Origin: Flavobacterium soyae
GTDB lineage: Bacteria > Bacteroidota > Bacteroidia > Flavobacteriales > Flavobacteriaceae
Assembly: GCF_021245985.1 (NCBI RefSeq)
Contig: NZ_JAJQXA010000003.1
Location: 186,001 to 250,000 of the forward strand
Length of the DNA: 64,000 bases
Direction of reading: 5' to 3'
Below are positions 44,453 to 52,554 of the stretch, piece by piece. Positions within the stretch are counted from its first letter, which is position 1. Each line of letters starts with the position of its first letter. A model generated the notes under the pieces. The model had not been told where the DNA came from and did not search any database. It saw only the letters and a list, made by a program, of their open reading frames with translations. A program made the position numbers and the translations under genes.

Positions 44453-44766
44453 AGTTAAAGACTTTTTGGACTGATTTTACTAAAAAAGTACTTAAGAATA
44501 TTTTTTGATTATTATAAAAAGAAGCCAATTTAAGCGTTGCAAGAAAACTTGTTATAGGAATTACGAAAGAAACAACTAAGCAGCAAGGACAATCTGAAAT
44601 TGGACAAAAGGAAGAACTTTTAGAAAGTTATTCAAAAGAAATCCGTTATTTGATATTTAAAAATTATAAGATTATTTATTGGATAAATTCTGAAAGAAAT
44701 TCAATTGAAATTCTGGATGTATTTGATACCAGACAAAATCCAATAAATATTAAAAGACATAAATAA
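44449..44766 (+). pseudogene. ParE/RelE-family toxin with two compensating frameshifts
   Basis: The frame begins MKLKTFWTDFTKKVLKNIF, then hits a stop. One extra T in a run of six T (about 44499-44505) and one missing A in a run of A (about 44517-44521) shift and restore the frame. Past them it continues EANLSVARKLVIGITKETTK, ending with YSKEIRYLIFKNYKIIYW, and ILDVFDTRQNP. These are ParE/RelE landmarks and the total is about 105 codons. The toxin is presumed inactive unless one shift is a sequencing error. Confidence 0.7.
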
Positions 44767-44771
44767 AAAAG

Positions 44772-44805
44772 AAAAACCCCAATAGAATCAACTATTGGGG
44801 TTTTT
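44772..44805. terminator. Bidirectional hairpin terminator
   Basis: AAAAACCCCAATAG faces CTATTGGGGTTTTT with a 6-nt loop. It lies between the toxin remnant and the convergent YceI gene. Confidence 0.9.
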
Positions 44806-44832
44806 CTTATATATGAATTAGTAAGCCTGAAA

Positions 44833-45399
44833 TTAGAATTTTAAAGCTACTGTTAATTCGAAATCATCGCTGATAGTTTTATCTCCTAAACCTTCGAAGA
44901 AACTTCCAGAACCGTATTTAATATCATATTTAGTTCTGTCAACTTTAAATGCAGTTGTAGCAGTGTTTCCACTTACAGTAATATCAAAAGTTACTGGTTT
45001 AGTGATTCCTTTAATAGTTAAATCAGCAGTTACTGTGTAAACGTCAGCAGATTTAGCACCAATAGTTTTGAAAACTAATTTTGAAGTTGGGAATTTATCA
45101 GTTCCAAAGAAATCGTCAGCTTTTAAGTGACCGTTTAATTTACCTTGGTATTCTCCACTTAAATCTGTAGAAGTTAATGAAGTCATATCAACTGTGAAGC
45201 TTCCTCCAACTAATTTTTTTCCTTTGAAAACTACAGCACCTTCTTTAAAGTTTACTGTTCCAGAGTGTTCTCCTGTTACTTTTTTACCTACCCATTTGAT
45301 AGTAGACGCTTTTACGTCGATTTTTTTAGTTTGTGCGTTTACTGAGATACCAGCTGCTGCTACGAATAATGCAATTGCAATTGTTTTTAAATTTTTCAT
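44833..45399 (-). CDS. YceI family secreted protein
   Basis: The protein has 188 residues. A signal peptide ends VNAQ; the lipocalin-like barrel starts with IKWVGKKVTGEHSGTVNFKE, split by loops. Family wording such as LNGHLKADDFF and ADLTIKGITKPVTFD is present. YceI proteins bind polyisoprenoid lipids in the envelope. Expressed after the nitroreductase (about 30 bp). Confidence 0.94.
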   Translation of the reverse strand: MKNLKTIAIALFVAAAGISVNAQTKKIDVKASTIKWVGKKVTGEHSGTVNFKEGAVVFKGKKLVGGSFTVDMTSLTSTDLSGEYQGKLNGHLKADDFFGTDKFPTSKLVFKTIGAKSADVYTVTADLTIKGITKPVTFDITVSGNTATTAFKVDRTKYDIKYGSGSFFEGLGDKTISDDFELTVALKF

Positions 45400-45429
45400 G
45401 TTGTTAAAATTGAATTTGATTAATAATAA

Positions 45430-46062
45430 TTATATAGTGATAAATAATTCCTCGTGAGATTTTCTAACTTTTTTGAAATGCTGAGCATCGTCCTCATCAT
45501 GTCTGTAACCTACAGCAGCAATAACTGTAGTACTTAGGCCTAGTTTATCAAAACCTAAGATTTTGTTGAATTCTGCTGCATTGAAACCTTCCATAGGTGT
45601 AGCATCGATTTTTAATTCAGAAGCAGCACTTAATAAAGTACCCAAAGCAATGTAAGTTTGTTTTGCTGTCCAGATGTTTTTAGCTTCATCAGATAAGTTT
45701 GCAACTGTACCTTTCATCATATCGCTAAATCCAGCTAAAGCATCAGCAGGAACACCTCTTGTTTTGCTTATATTGTTGATATAATTGTCTACAGAATGTA
45801 CTCCAAGATTTACATCATTTGCAAATACAAATATTTGAGAAGCATCTGTAAGCTGTGTTTGTCCGTAAGCTGCAGCTTTTAATTGTTCCCTAATTTCCGG
45901 ATTTTCTACAATAACAACTTTGTATGGTTGTAATCCGTATGAAGAAGCACTTAATCTAACAGCTTCTTTTAAAGTATTTAAATCTGCTGAAGATACTTTT
46001 TTAGAAGCATCATATTTTTTTGTTGCATATCTCCAGTTTAAATTATCTAATAATGTACTCAT
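45430..46062 (-). CDS. NAD(P)H-dependent oxidoreductase (nitroreductase family)
   Basis: The protein has 210 residues, an NfsB-type flavin reductase. It has RYATKKYDASKKVS at the start, LSASSYGLQPYKVVIV for FMN binding, and VIAAVGYRHDED near the end. It probably reduces quinones or nitro compounds. It follows the MarR gene by 4 bp, so the two form an operon. Confidence 0.92.
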   Translation of the reverse strand: MSTLLDNLNWRYATKKYDASKKVSSADLNTLKEAVRLSASSYGLQPYKVVIVENPEIREQLKAAAYGQTQLTDASQIFVFANDVNLGVHSVDNYINNISKTRGVPADALAGFSDMMKGTVANLSDEAKNIWTAKQTYIALGTLLSAASELKIDATPMEGFNAAEFNKILGFDKLGLSTTVIAAVGYRHDEDDAQHFKKVRKSHEELFITI

Positions 46063-46066
46063 AATT

Positions 46067-46528
46067 TTAATTTTGTTGGGTTCGGTATTTTTCTAATAAT
46101 GTGTTTAATAATTCTAATTCTTCCTGACTTATATTTTTGGCAAACGAACGCTCGTGCTCGTCTACCTTTGGGTCTAATTCTTTTAAAACATCAAGTCCTT
46201 TCTGTGTAATCAAGACTTCAATTTTTCGTCGATTGCCCGGACAGACATTTCTTGTTACAAAATCTTTCAGTAATAATTTATCAACTAATCGGGTTGTGTT
46301 ACTCGTTTTAGCTAACATGCGTTCTTGTATCACACACATATTAGCAGGATTTCCTTTTTGTCCTCTTAATATACGCAGTACATTATATTGTTCTCCAGAT
46401 AAATCATACGGCTTTATCAACTCGTTGAAATGATCCTGAATCACATTCTGTGTGTACATGATATTCAGAATAACTTTTTTCGCATTATCCATCTTAACTG
46501 TACTTTTAATAACCTCTTCAATTGTCAT
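46067..46528 (-). CDS. MarR family transcriptional regulator
   Basis: The protein has 153 residues. The winged helix is visible in QYNVLRILRGQKGNPANMCVIQE, split, then TSNTTRLVDKLLLKDFVTRN and the wing GNRRKIEVLIT. It is first in an operon with the nitroreductase. Two palindromes lie in its promoter, so it is likely autoregulated. Confidence 0.92.
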   Translation of the reverse strand: MTIEEVIKSTVKMDNAKKVILNIMYTQNVIQDHFNELIKPYDLSGEQYNVLRILRGQKGNPANMCVIQERMLAKTSNTTRLVDKLLLKDFVTRNVCPGNRRKIEVLITQKGLDVLKELDPKVDEHERSFAKNISQEELELLNTLLEKYRTQQN

Positions 46529-46543
46529 AGTCGTAAGTGTATA

Positions 46544-46587
46544 ATTTGTATATACAAATGTATGGTTTTTAATATTTGTATATACAA
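46544..46587. promoter_or_regulatory. Twin MarR operators
   Basis: ATTTGTATATACAAAT (46544-46559, perfect 16-bp palindrome) and TTGTATATACAA (46576-46587) have centres 30 bp apart, about three helical turns. The first overlaps the -7 element. Confidence 0.85.
46555..46562 (-). promoter_or_regulatory. -7 promoter element of the MarR-nitroreductase operon
   Basis: On the minus strand TACATTTG matches TAnnTTTG, 26 bp before the MarR start. The operator at 46544 covers it. Confidence 0.6.
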
Positions 46588-46753
46588 GTGTTTCGTTAAT
46601 TTTTTGTTAATTGAATTAGCGTGAAATTGAAAGTGTACAAAAAACAGAATAAAAATACTCTAATTTTAAATGTAAAATATTGATTAATAAATGTTTAATG
46701 ATTACTTAAAATTGAATTTAACTTTGTCAAAGTTTTAGATTTTGACAAAAGGC

Positions 46754-48331
46754 TTATTGAAATTCAGACAAAAGAAAGCCTCTTGCTATTTTTTTGAAAT
46801 TTAAAATTTCTTTATTTATCCACTCTTCATTATGTCCAAGTTCTTTAGCAATCAGTTTTGCTACTTTTTCTGAAGATTGAATTGCGGCTCTGGCATCTAA
46901 GAACAATAAACGAACGCGTCTTGCTAAAATATCATCAACAGTTCTTGCCATTTCATATCGTATAGCCCAAAGCACTTCTGCCATAGTGAATTCGTGATCG
47001 GGATGTACTTTTTCTTTTAATTCAGGATTGTTTTGTTGTAATTCGATTATTTTAGGAATGTCAGAACCATAGATATACAAATGATTTTCTCTGTCTAAAG
47101 CTGCAGTAGTTTTATTTCCATGAATCGCAAGATGTTCTGTAATACATCGTTTTTTAGGCAGTTTACCAATACTAATTGCTTTGTTTATAATATCTTCAGC
47201 TATTTTTCTGTATGTTGTCCATTTTCCTCCAGTTATAGTTATTAAGCCTGTTTCAGATACAATAATTTTATGGCTTCGGGAAACTTCTTTGGTTTTTTTG
47301 CCTTCCTCTTCGGGTGCTGCCAAAGGACGTAAGCCTGCAAAAACCGATAAAACATCTGCTCTGGTTGGTTTTTTCGCTAAAAAATGCTGTGCTGTTTCTA
47401 ATACAAATTTGATTTCACTTTCTAAAGCAATAGGTTCTAAACTATGTTTTTTAATTAATGTATCTGTTGTGCCTACTACAATCCGGTTATGCCAGGGTAC
47501 AGCAAACAAAACTCGTCCGTCACTTGTTTTTGGGATCATCAAAGCATGATCTCCGGGTAAAAAAGATTTATCAAAAACTAGATGAATGCCCTGGCTAGGG
47601 ACGATATATTTTTTATAAACAGTATCGTTTAGTTTCATTATGGCATTTGTAAAAACACCCGTAGCGTTTATAATTGCGGCACCTTTTAAATTGTATTTAT
47701 CTCCTGTTTCCTGATCTTCTGCTTCAACACCAATAACATGGTTTTTATTGTCTTTTATTAAATTTATAACTTTTACATAGTTTAAAATACAAGCTCCTTT
47801 TTCTACGGCAGTTTGAGCGATATTAATAGCTAAACGCGAATCATCAAACTGCCCGTCATGATAAATAACGCCATTTAGTAAACCAGCTTCTTCTACGTTA
47901 GGAAGCATTTCGATTGTTTTTTTCTTAGAAATATATTTTGAACGGCCTAAACTTAAACGTCCGGCCAATAAATCATAAACAGTTAATCCAATAGTATAAA
48001 TGAAACTGCTCCACCAATTGTAATTTGGGATCACAAAAGATTGGTTTTTGACTAAGTGACCCGCATTTTTAACTATTAAGCCTCTTTCTTTCAGCGCTTC
48101 TATGACCAGGTGAATATTTCCTTGTTCCAGATAACGTACGCCGCCATGAATCAATTTAGTACTTCTGCTAGAAGTTCCTTTTGCAAAATCAACCGCTTCG
48201 ACTAAAATTGTTTTGTATCCTCTGCTAGCAGCATCAAGAGCAGTTCCTAAACCGCTGGCACCGCCTCCAATAATAATTACATCCCATTTTTCAGTGTTTT
48301 TTAATATCGATAGCTGTTCTGAACGGTTCAT
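46754..48331 (-). CDS. glpD: Glycerol-3-phosphate dehydrogenase (FAD-dependent)
   Basis: The protein has 525 residues, full GlpD length. FAD motif IIGGGASGLGTALDAASRG starts at about residue 20. GTSSRSTKLIHGG, VPWHNRIVVGTTDT, and GLRPLAAP follow, with TGGKWTTYR later and the GlpD C-terminal cap. It oxidises glycerol 3-phosphate at the membrane and passes electrons to the quinone pool. Confidence 0.96.
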   Translation of the reverse strand: MNRSEQLSILKNTEKWDVIIIGGGASGLGTALDAASRGYKTILVEAVDFAKGTSSRSTKLIHGGVRYLEQGNIHLVIEALKERGLIVKNAGHLVKNQSFVIPNYNWWSSFIYTIGLTVYDLLAGRLSLGRSKYISKKKTIEMLPNVEEAGLLNGVIYHDGQFDDSRLAINIAQTAVEKGACILNYVKVINLIKDNKNHVIGVEAEDQETGDKYNLKGAAIINATGVFTNAIMKLNDTVYKKYIVPSQGIHLVFDKSFLPGDHALMIPKTSDGRVLFAVPWHNRIVVGTTDTLIKKHSLEPIALESEIKFVLETAQHFLAKKPTRADVLSVFAGLRPLAAPEEEGKKTKEVSRSHKIIVSETGLITITGGKWTTYRKIAEDIINKAISIGKLPKKRCITEHLAIHGNKTTAALDRENHLYIYGSDIPKIIELQQNNPELKEKVHPDHEFTMAEVLWAIRYEMARTVDDILARRVRLLFLDARAAIQSSEKVAKLIAKELGHNEEWINKEILNFKKIARGFLLSEFQ

Positions 48332-48368
48332 ATATAATGCTCTTTTTTTTTGGATTTTTTGTTTAAAG

Positions 48369-48376
48369 CAAACTTA
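48369..48376 (-). promoter_or_regulatory. -7 promoter element of glpD
   Basis: On the minus strand TAAGTTTG matches TAnnTTTG, 37 bp before the start. Confidence 0.5.
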
Positions 48377-48468
48377 GCGAAACGAAATTAGATTTAGATG
48401 AAGAAATGTCTTGGTTGTTAAAGTTTGTTTTTATTTCAGGTTTCAGGTTGATTCATTAGGTTTCAAAA

Positions 48469-48508
48469 AACAAACCCGACAGATTTTTAAAATCTGTCGG
48501 GTTTGTTG
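48469..48508. terminator. Strong hairpin between glpD and the YeeE genes
   Basis: AACAAACCCGACAGATTTT pairs with the facing AATCTGTCGGGTTTGTT around a 3-nt loop; no long T run. It lies upstream of glpD and downstream of the YeeE pair, so it probably ends the sulfur operon transcript. Confidence 0.75.
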
Positions 48509-48539
48509 TAGATTATATTTTCGTCTAAGTTAGTCTAAA

Positions 48540-48799
48540 GACAATTTTTAATATTCCGTTAGGAATATTTCGTCGATAGAAAAAAATAGAATTGTTTTGA
48601 ATTGAATTGTGTCCTGTAGGGACACCGTTTTCAACAGAATATAAGACTAGGCTCGTTAATCAAACGTTCCTACGGAACGTATAACCGCAGCTCAAATTTA
48701 ATTCTACCAACCAGACATTCCTTCGGAATGAAATTGGATTTTATTTTCTTTAAGTTTCGTAAAGCAACTTGAAACATGAAACCTGAAACAAAAAATATA
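48540..48799. repeat. Cluster of small palindromes in a gap
   Basis: ATTCCGTTAGGAAT, TGTCCTGTAGGGACA, ACGTTCCTACGGAACGT and CATTCCTTCGGAATG occur in order, each a short hairpin with the same loop type. A CTTGAAACATGAAACCTGAAAC word at the end also appears before trpE (41123-41165, as its inverse pair). No gene is visible in this 290-bp part. Confidence 0.65.
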
Positions 48800-49279
48800 T
48801 CAATGAGGAAGTTTGTCTTTTATCCAGCCATAAAACCACGTTCCTGCAATAGCACTTAATAAAGTAACAATAATTACAGTAGCACCAGTTCCAATTTGTG
48901 CAAAAAGCGGTCCCGGACAAGCTCCGGTAATAGCCCATCCAAAACCGAATAACAATCCGCCATAGATTTGTCCTTTACTGAACGTTTTTGGCTGAATTTC
49001 GATTTTCTCGCCCTGAAGCGTTTTAATATTGAATTTTTTAATGATGAAAACCGAGATAACACCAACAGCAACTGCGCTTCCAATTACGCCATACATAAAG
49101 AATGACTGCAGGTGGAACATTTCCTGAATACGAAACCAACTGATGATTTCTGCTTTTACAAATACAATCCCAAAAAATATTCCAACAATTAAATATTTAA
49201 GGTTTGCGAATCCTGTTTCTTTTTTATGACTTGCATTGATTCCTTCGCTATCTGTATTTTTATTTTCTAAATTGTTCAT
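48800..49279 (-). CDS. YeeE/YedE-family half transporter (second gene)
   Basis: The protein has 159 residues and about four membrane segments. The family loop GWAITGACPGPLFAQIG contains the conserved Cys. Members such as TsuA import thiosulfate; the Bacteroidota split form is two small proteins. It follows its partner by 10 bp and the MBL-rhodanese gene in the same direction. Confidence 0.88.
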   Translation of the reverse strand: MNNLENKNTDSEGINASHKKETGFANLKYLIVGIFFGIVFVKAEIISWFRIQEMFHLQSFFMYGVIGSAVAVGVISVFIIKKFNIKTLQGEKIEIQPKTFSKGQIYGGLLFGFGWAITGACPGPLFAQIGTGATVIIVTLLSAIAGTWFYGWIKDKLPH

Positions 49280-49289
49280 TTTTGAAATT

Positions 49290-49859
49290 TTAAAGTGAAA
49301 GAATATAAGGTAAAATCAAAAGTGACATTACAAAACCGCCAATCATAAAACAGATTGTAGCGATTAATGAAGGCCATTGTAAATTTGATAATCCCATTAT
49401 GGCGTGTCCGCTCGTGCATCCGCCGGCATAACGAGTTCCGAAACCAACTAAAAATCCGCCAACAACAATCATAATAAATCCGCGAAGGGTTAATAAACTT
49501 TCCCAGGAAAATAACTGCGCCGGAACTAAACCAGAATGATCCGTGATTCCGTAAGAAGCTAATTGTTCTGAAAGTTCTGGAGTAATTTGAACATTATTTG
49601 GGTTTGATAAAAAGTAGGCACCAATAACACCGCCAAGAAATATTCCGAAAACGAAGAATAAATTCCAGCTTTCTTTTTTCCAGTCGTATTTAAAAAACGA
49701 AATGTTAGAAGGAATACAAGCCGCACAAATGTGGCGAAGCGAAGAACTAATCCCAAAAGATTTATTTCCGATAATTAATAAAATAGGAACAGTCAATCCG
49801 ATTAAAGGACCAGCAATGTACCAAGGCCAAGGTTCTTGAATAATTTCCAGTAGATTCAT
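49290..49859 (-). CDS. YeeE/YedE-family half transporter (first gene)
   Basis: The protein has 189 residues and five membrane segments. A GFGTRYAGGCTSGHAIMG loop carries the conserved Cys, and a second Cys pair (ICAACIP) lies in the middle. Together with the gene at 48800 it probably forms one sulfur-compound permease. It lies 124 bp after the MBL-rhodanese gene with a GCCACAGATT repeat between. Confidence 0.9.
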   Translation of the reverse strand: MNLLEIIQEPWPWYIAGPLIGLTVPILLIIGNKSFGISSSLRHICAACIPSNISFFKYDWKKESWNLFFVFGIFLGGVIGAYFLSNPNNVQITPELSEQLASYGITDHSGLVPAQLFSWESLLTLRGFIMIVVGGFLVGFGTRYAGGCTSGHAIMGLSNLQWPSLIATICFMIGGFVMSLLILPYILSL

Positions 49860-49871
49860 TTGTTAGTTTTT

Positions 49872-49981
49872 TTGCCACAGATTTCACAGATTCAAAAGGA
49901 TATCTTTTTTATCTGTAAAGTCTGCCTGCTAATTTTATATTTAATTTTAATCTGTGTTAATCATTTTAATCTGTGGCAAAA
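49872..49981. repeat. GCCACAGATT inverted repeat
   Basis: TTTTTTTGCCACAGATT at the left faces AATCTGTGGCAAAAA at the right, with further AATCTGTG words between. It is the same family as the tandem array at 25.9 kb, here as a single inverted pair in the gap before YeeE. Confidence 0.75.
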
Positions 49982-49983
49982 AT

Positions 49984-51399
49984 CTATTTTAGAACCTTGC
50001 TTTGGCAGATAAAATCTGATTTTGGGATTTCAGTTTTTGCGATGGCTCCAAAACCGCCGTCAATTTCGCTAAAGTTTCTAAAGCCTCGTGCCTGCAAAAT
50101 CGAAGCCGCAATCATACTGCGGTAACCACCTGCGCAATGTAAATAAAAATGCTCGTTAGGGTTAATGTCTTTTACCCAGTCATTGATATAAGCAAGAGGT
50201 TTACTGTAAGCATCTTCGATATGTTCTGCTTCATATTCCGTTTCTTTACGAACATCAATAACTTTATCTTCTTTGATATTAAATTTACCGGCAAATTGTT
50301 CTGCCGAAATTCGGTTAACACTATCAATTTCAAAACCAGCTTTTTCCCAAGCTTCAAAACCGCCTTCTAAATGCCCGATTATAAAATCAAAACCAACACG
50401 GCTTAAACGCGTAACGGTTTCTTCTTCAAGACCAAGTTCGGTTACTAATATAATAGGCTGTCTTACATCGCCCACTAAAGTTCCAACCCACGGCGCAAAA
50501 TCACCATTGATCCCTATATTAATAGACTGCGGAATAAATCCTTTAGCAAAATCACTGCTTTTTCGTGTATCTAAAACCAAAGCTCCAGTTTCTTCGGCAA
50601 CTGCCTCAAAATCTTTTGCCTCAATAGCTTTCATTCCGTTATGTAAAACTGTTTCAAAACTTTCATAACCTTGTTTGTTCATGGCCACGTTCATGCTGAA
50701 ATAAGCTGGAGGAGGCAATAATCCGTCGGTCACTTCTTTGATAAATTCAGCTTCCGTCATATTCGCACGCAAAGCATAATTCGTAGCTTTTTGATTTCCA
50801 ATTGTTGAAACTGTTTCTTTGCTCATGTTTTTTCCGCAGGCGCTTCCGGCACCGTGTGCAGGATAAACGATTACATCATCGGCAAGAGTCATAATTTTAT
50901 CTCTAAGTGAATGAAATAAAATTCCGGCCAATTGATCCTGAGTCATTCCCGCAGCTTTTTGTGCCAAATCAGGACGGCCAACATCACCAATAAATAAAGT
51001 ATCTCCAGAAAAAACAGCATGATCTTTTCCGTTTTCGTCAATCAATAAATAGGTTGTACTTTCCATAGTGTGACCTGGAGTATGCAGTACTTTTATCGTC
51101 ACATTTCCAAGTTTGAACTCCTGTCCGTCTTTTGCAGAAATACAGTCAAACTCACAGGCTGCATTTGGCCCGTAAACAATTGGAGCTTCAGTTTCTTTAC
51201 TTAAATCGATGTGTCCCGAAACAAAATCAGCGTGAAAATGTGTTTCAAAAATATATTTTAACTTTACCTGATCGCGTTTTAAACGATCTAAATAAGGCTG
51301 AATTTCTCTTAACGGATCAATAATCGCTGCTTCTCCGTTAGAAGTTATATAGTATGCACCTTGTGCGAGACATCCGGTATAAATTTGTTCTATTTTCAT
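49984..51399 (-). CDS. MBL-fold/rhodanese fusion (persulfide dioxygenase-like)
   Basis: The protein has 471 residues from the ATG at 51399. N-terminal metallo-beta-lactamase part has THFHADFVSGH, HTPGHTMEST and FSGDTLFIGDVGRPD, as in ETHE1-like persulfide dioxygenases. Two rhodanese domains follow: the first (about 265-355) has VTE in place of the active-site Cys and is probably inert, the second (about 375-460) has the active HCAGGYRS. It oxidises persulfide made during sulfide detoxification. It heads the sulfur gene group with YeeE. Confidence 0.93.
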   Translation of the reverse strand: MKIEQIYTGCLAQGAYYITSNGEAAIIDPLREIQPYLDRLKRDQVKLKYIFETHFHADFVSGHIDLSKETEAPIVYGPNAACEFDCISAKDGQEFKLGNVTIKVLHTPGHTMESTTYLLIDENGKDHAVFSGDTLFIGDVGRPDLAQKAAGMTQDQLAGILFHSLRDKIMTLADDVIVYPAHGAGSACGKNMSKETVSTIGNQKATNYALRANMTEAEFIKEVTDGLLPPPAYFSMNVAMNKQGYESFETVLHNGMKAIEAKDFEAVAEETGALVLDTRKSSDFAKGFIPQSINIGINGDFAPWVGTLVGDVRQPIILVTELGLEEETVTRLSRVGFDFIIGHLEGGFEAWEKAGFEIDSVNRISAEQFAGKFNIKEDKVIDVRKETEYEAEHIEDAYSKPLAYINDWVKDINPNEHFYLHCAGGYRSMIAASILQARGFRNFSEIDGGFGAIAKTEIPKSDFICQSKVLK

Positions 51400-51560
51400 A
51401 ATACGTGTTGTAAAAATGATGGAATACAAAGGTAACTTTGTTTTTTATTAAAATAGGTGACTAATGTTACAGAAATTGGATTTTCGTGTAAAAAAAATAT
51501 GGATTTTGTCATGTGCATTATATAATTTGGTTTAAACCCGAGCAATTAAGTTTTAACTTA

Positions 51561-51568
51561 TAATTTTG
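51561..51568 (+). promoter_or_regulatory. -7 promoter element of the HD hydrolase gene
   Basis: TAATTTTG matches TAnnTTTG, 45 bp before the ATG at 51613. Confidence 0.5.
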
Positions 51569-51612
51569 TACATGACGAATATCATTTTAAAAGAAAAAAA
51601 ACAATTATAAAG

Positions 51613-52203
51613 ATGAATACAGCAGACTTATTAGATCAAATTACCTTTATAAAAGAAATTGATAAAGTAAAATATATTCAGCGTAAAACGAAGCTGTTTA
51701 ATAGTGACCGAAATGAAAATGATGCAGAACACAGCTGGCATTTGGCTTTAATGGCAATTGTTTTGGCAGAACACTCTAATGAACCAATTGATGTTCTGAA
51801 AGTCGTAAAAATGGTTTTGATACATGACATTGTAGAAATTGATGCCGGAGATGTTTTTATTTATGATACTGTAAAAAGTCATGATAATACAGATGAAGAG
51901 CGATTGGCCGCGAATCGAATTTTTGGTTTACTTCCGAAAAAACAAGCTGAAGAATTGATTTCTATTTGGGAAGAGTTTGAAGCTGGTGAAACCAACGAAG
52001 CAAAATTCGCAAAATCTATGGACAGATTAGAGCCTTTACTGCAGAATATTTCTAACAACGGCGGGACCTGGAAAGAGTTTGGAGTGAATTATAATAAGGT
52101 TTACGAGAAAAAGAGCATTATAAAAAATGGTTCAACATCGTTATGGAATTACGCCGAAGGTTTGATAAATGAAAGTGTAGAAAAAGGAATTTTAAAAAAA
52201 TAA
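51613..52203 (+). CDS. HD-domain hydrolase (HDDC2/YfbR-like)
   Basis: The protein has 196 residues. Metal ligands are His and Asp in AEHSWHLALMAIVLAEH, VLIHDIVEIDAGD, and a late acidic residue in KSMDRLEPLLQN. This is the pattern of 5'-deoxynucleotidases of the YfbR/HDDC2 group. Monocistronic. Confidence 0.9.
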   Translation: MNTADLLDQITFIKEIDKVKYIQRKTKLFNSDRNENDAEHSWHLALMAIVLAEHSNEPIDVLKVVKMVLIHDIVEIDAGDVFIYDTVKSHDNTDEERLAANRIFGLLPKKQAEELISIWEEFEAGETNEAKFAKSMDRLEPLLQNISNNGGTWKEFGVNYNKVYEKKSIIKNGSTSLWNYAEGLINESVEKGILKK

Positions 52204-52207
52204 TCAA

Positions 52208-52284
52208 ATATAGCCTGCGGTTTCAACTGCGGGAAACGTATCAGGATTATACATTGTGTTTCCGTGGTTGAAACCACGGGTTAT
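52208..52284. repeat. Inverted repeat GGTTTCAAC/GTTGAAACC after the HD gene
   Basis: CCTGCGGTTTCAACTGCGGGAAAC faces its counterpart GTTTCCGTGGTTGAAACCACGGG in imperfect form. It is close to the end of the gene and could end transcription. Confidence 0.65.
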
Positions 52285-52314
52285 GTTTTATGCAAATCTA
52301 TACGAAATCTTGTT

Positions 52315-52410
52315 ATTGCGACGAAGGAGAAATCGTACGCGCTGATAGATAAAGATTGGCGATTTTCTTTGCGGAGTTTCTAGTGCGATTTCTCCTTCGT
52401 CGAAATGACA
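52315..52410. repeat. REP-like element family B, copy 2
   Basis: The arms GACGAAGGAGAAATCG and CGATTTCTCCTTCGTC with inner AAAGATTGG, GGAGTTTCTAGTGCG match the copy at 32123-32222. Its left arm carries substitutions, so it is an older copy. The rest of the gap to cydA holds only the promoter. Confidence 0.88.
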
Positions 52411-52520
52411 TACTTTATCATAAAATATAAATGTGATTTCTACTTTTAAATTGTTGAAAAGTTTAACAAATATTAGGTGATAAACTTCTTTTAAAAGGTA
52501 TTAATTCGGGTTGTAATGGT

Positions 52521-52528
52521 TAAATTTG
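52521..52528 (+). promoter_or_regulatory. -7 promoter element of cydAB
   Basis: TAAATTTG matches TAnnTTTG, 26 bp before the start of cydA. Confidence 0.55.
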
Positions 52529-52554
52529 TTGAACTTCATAAATAAATACCACTT

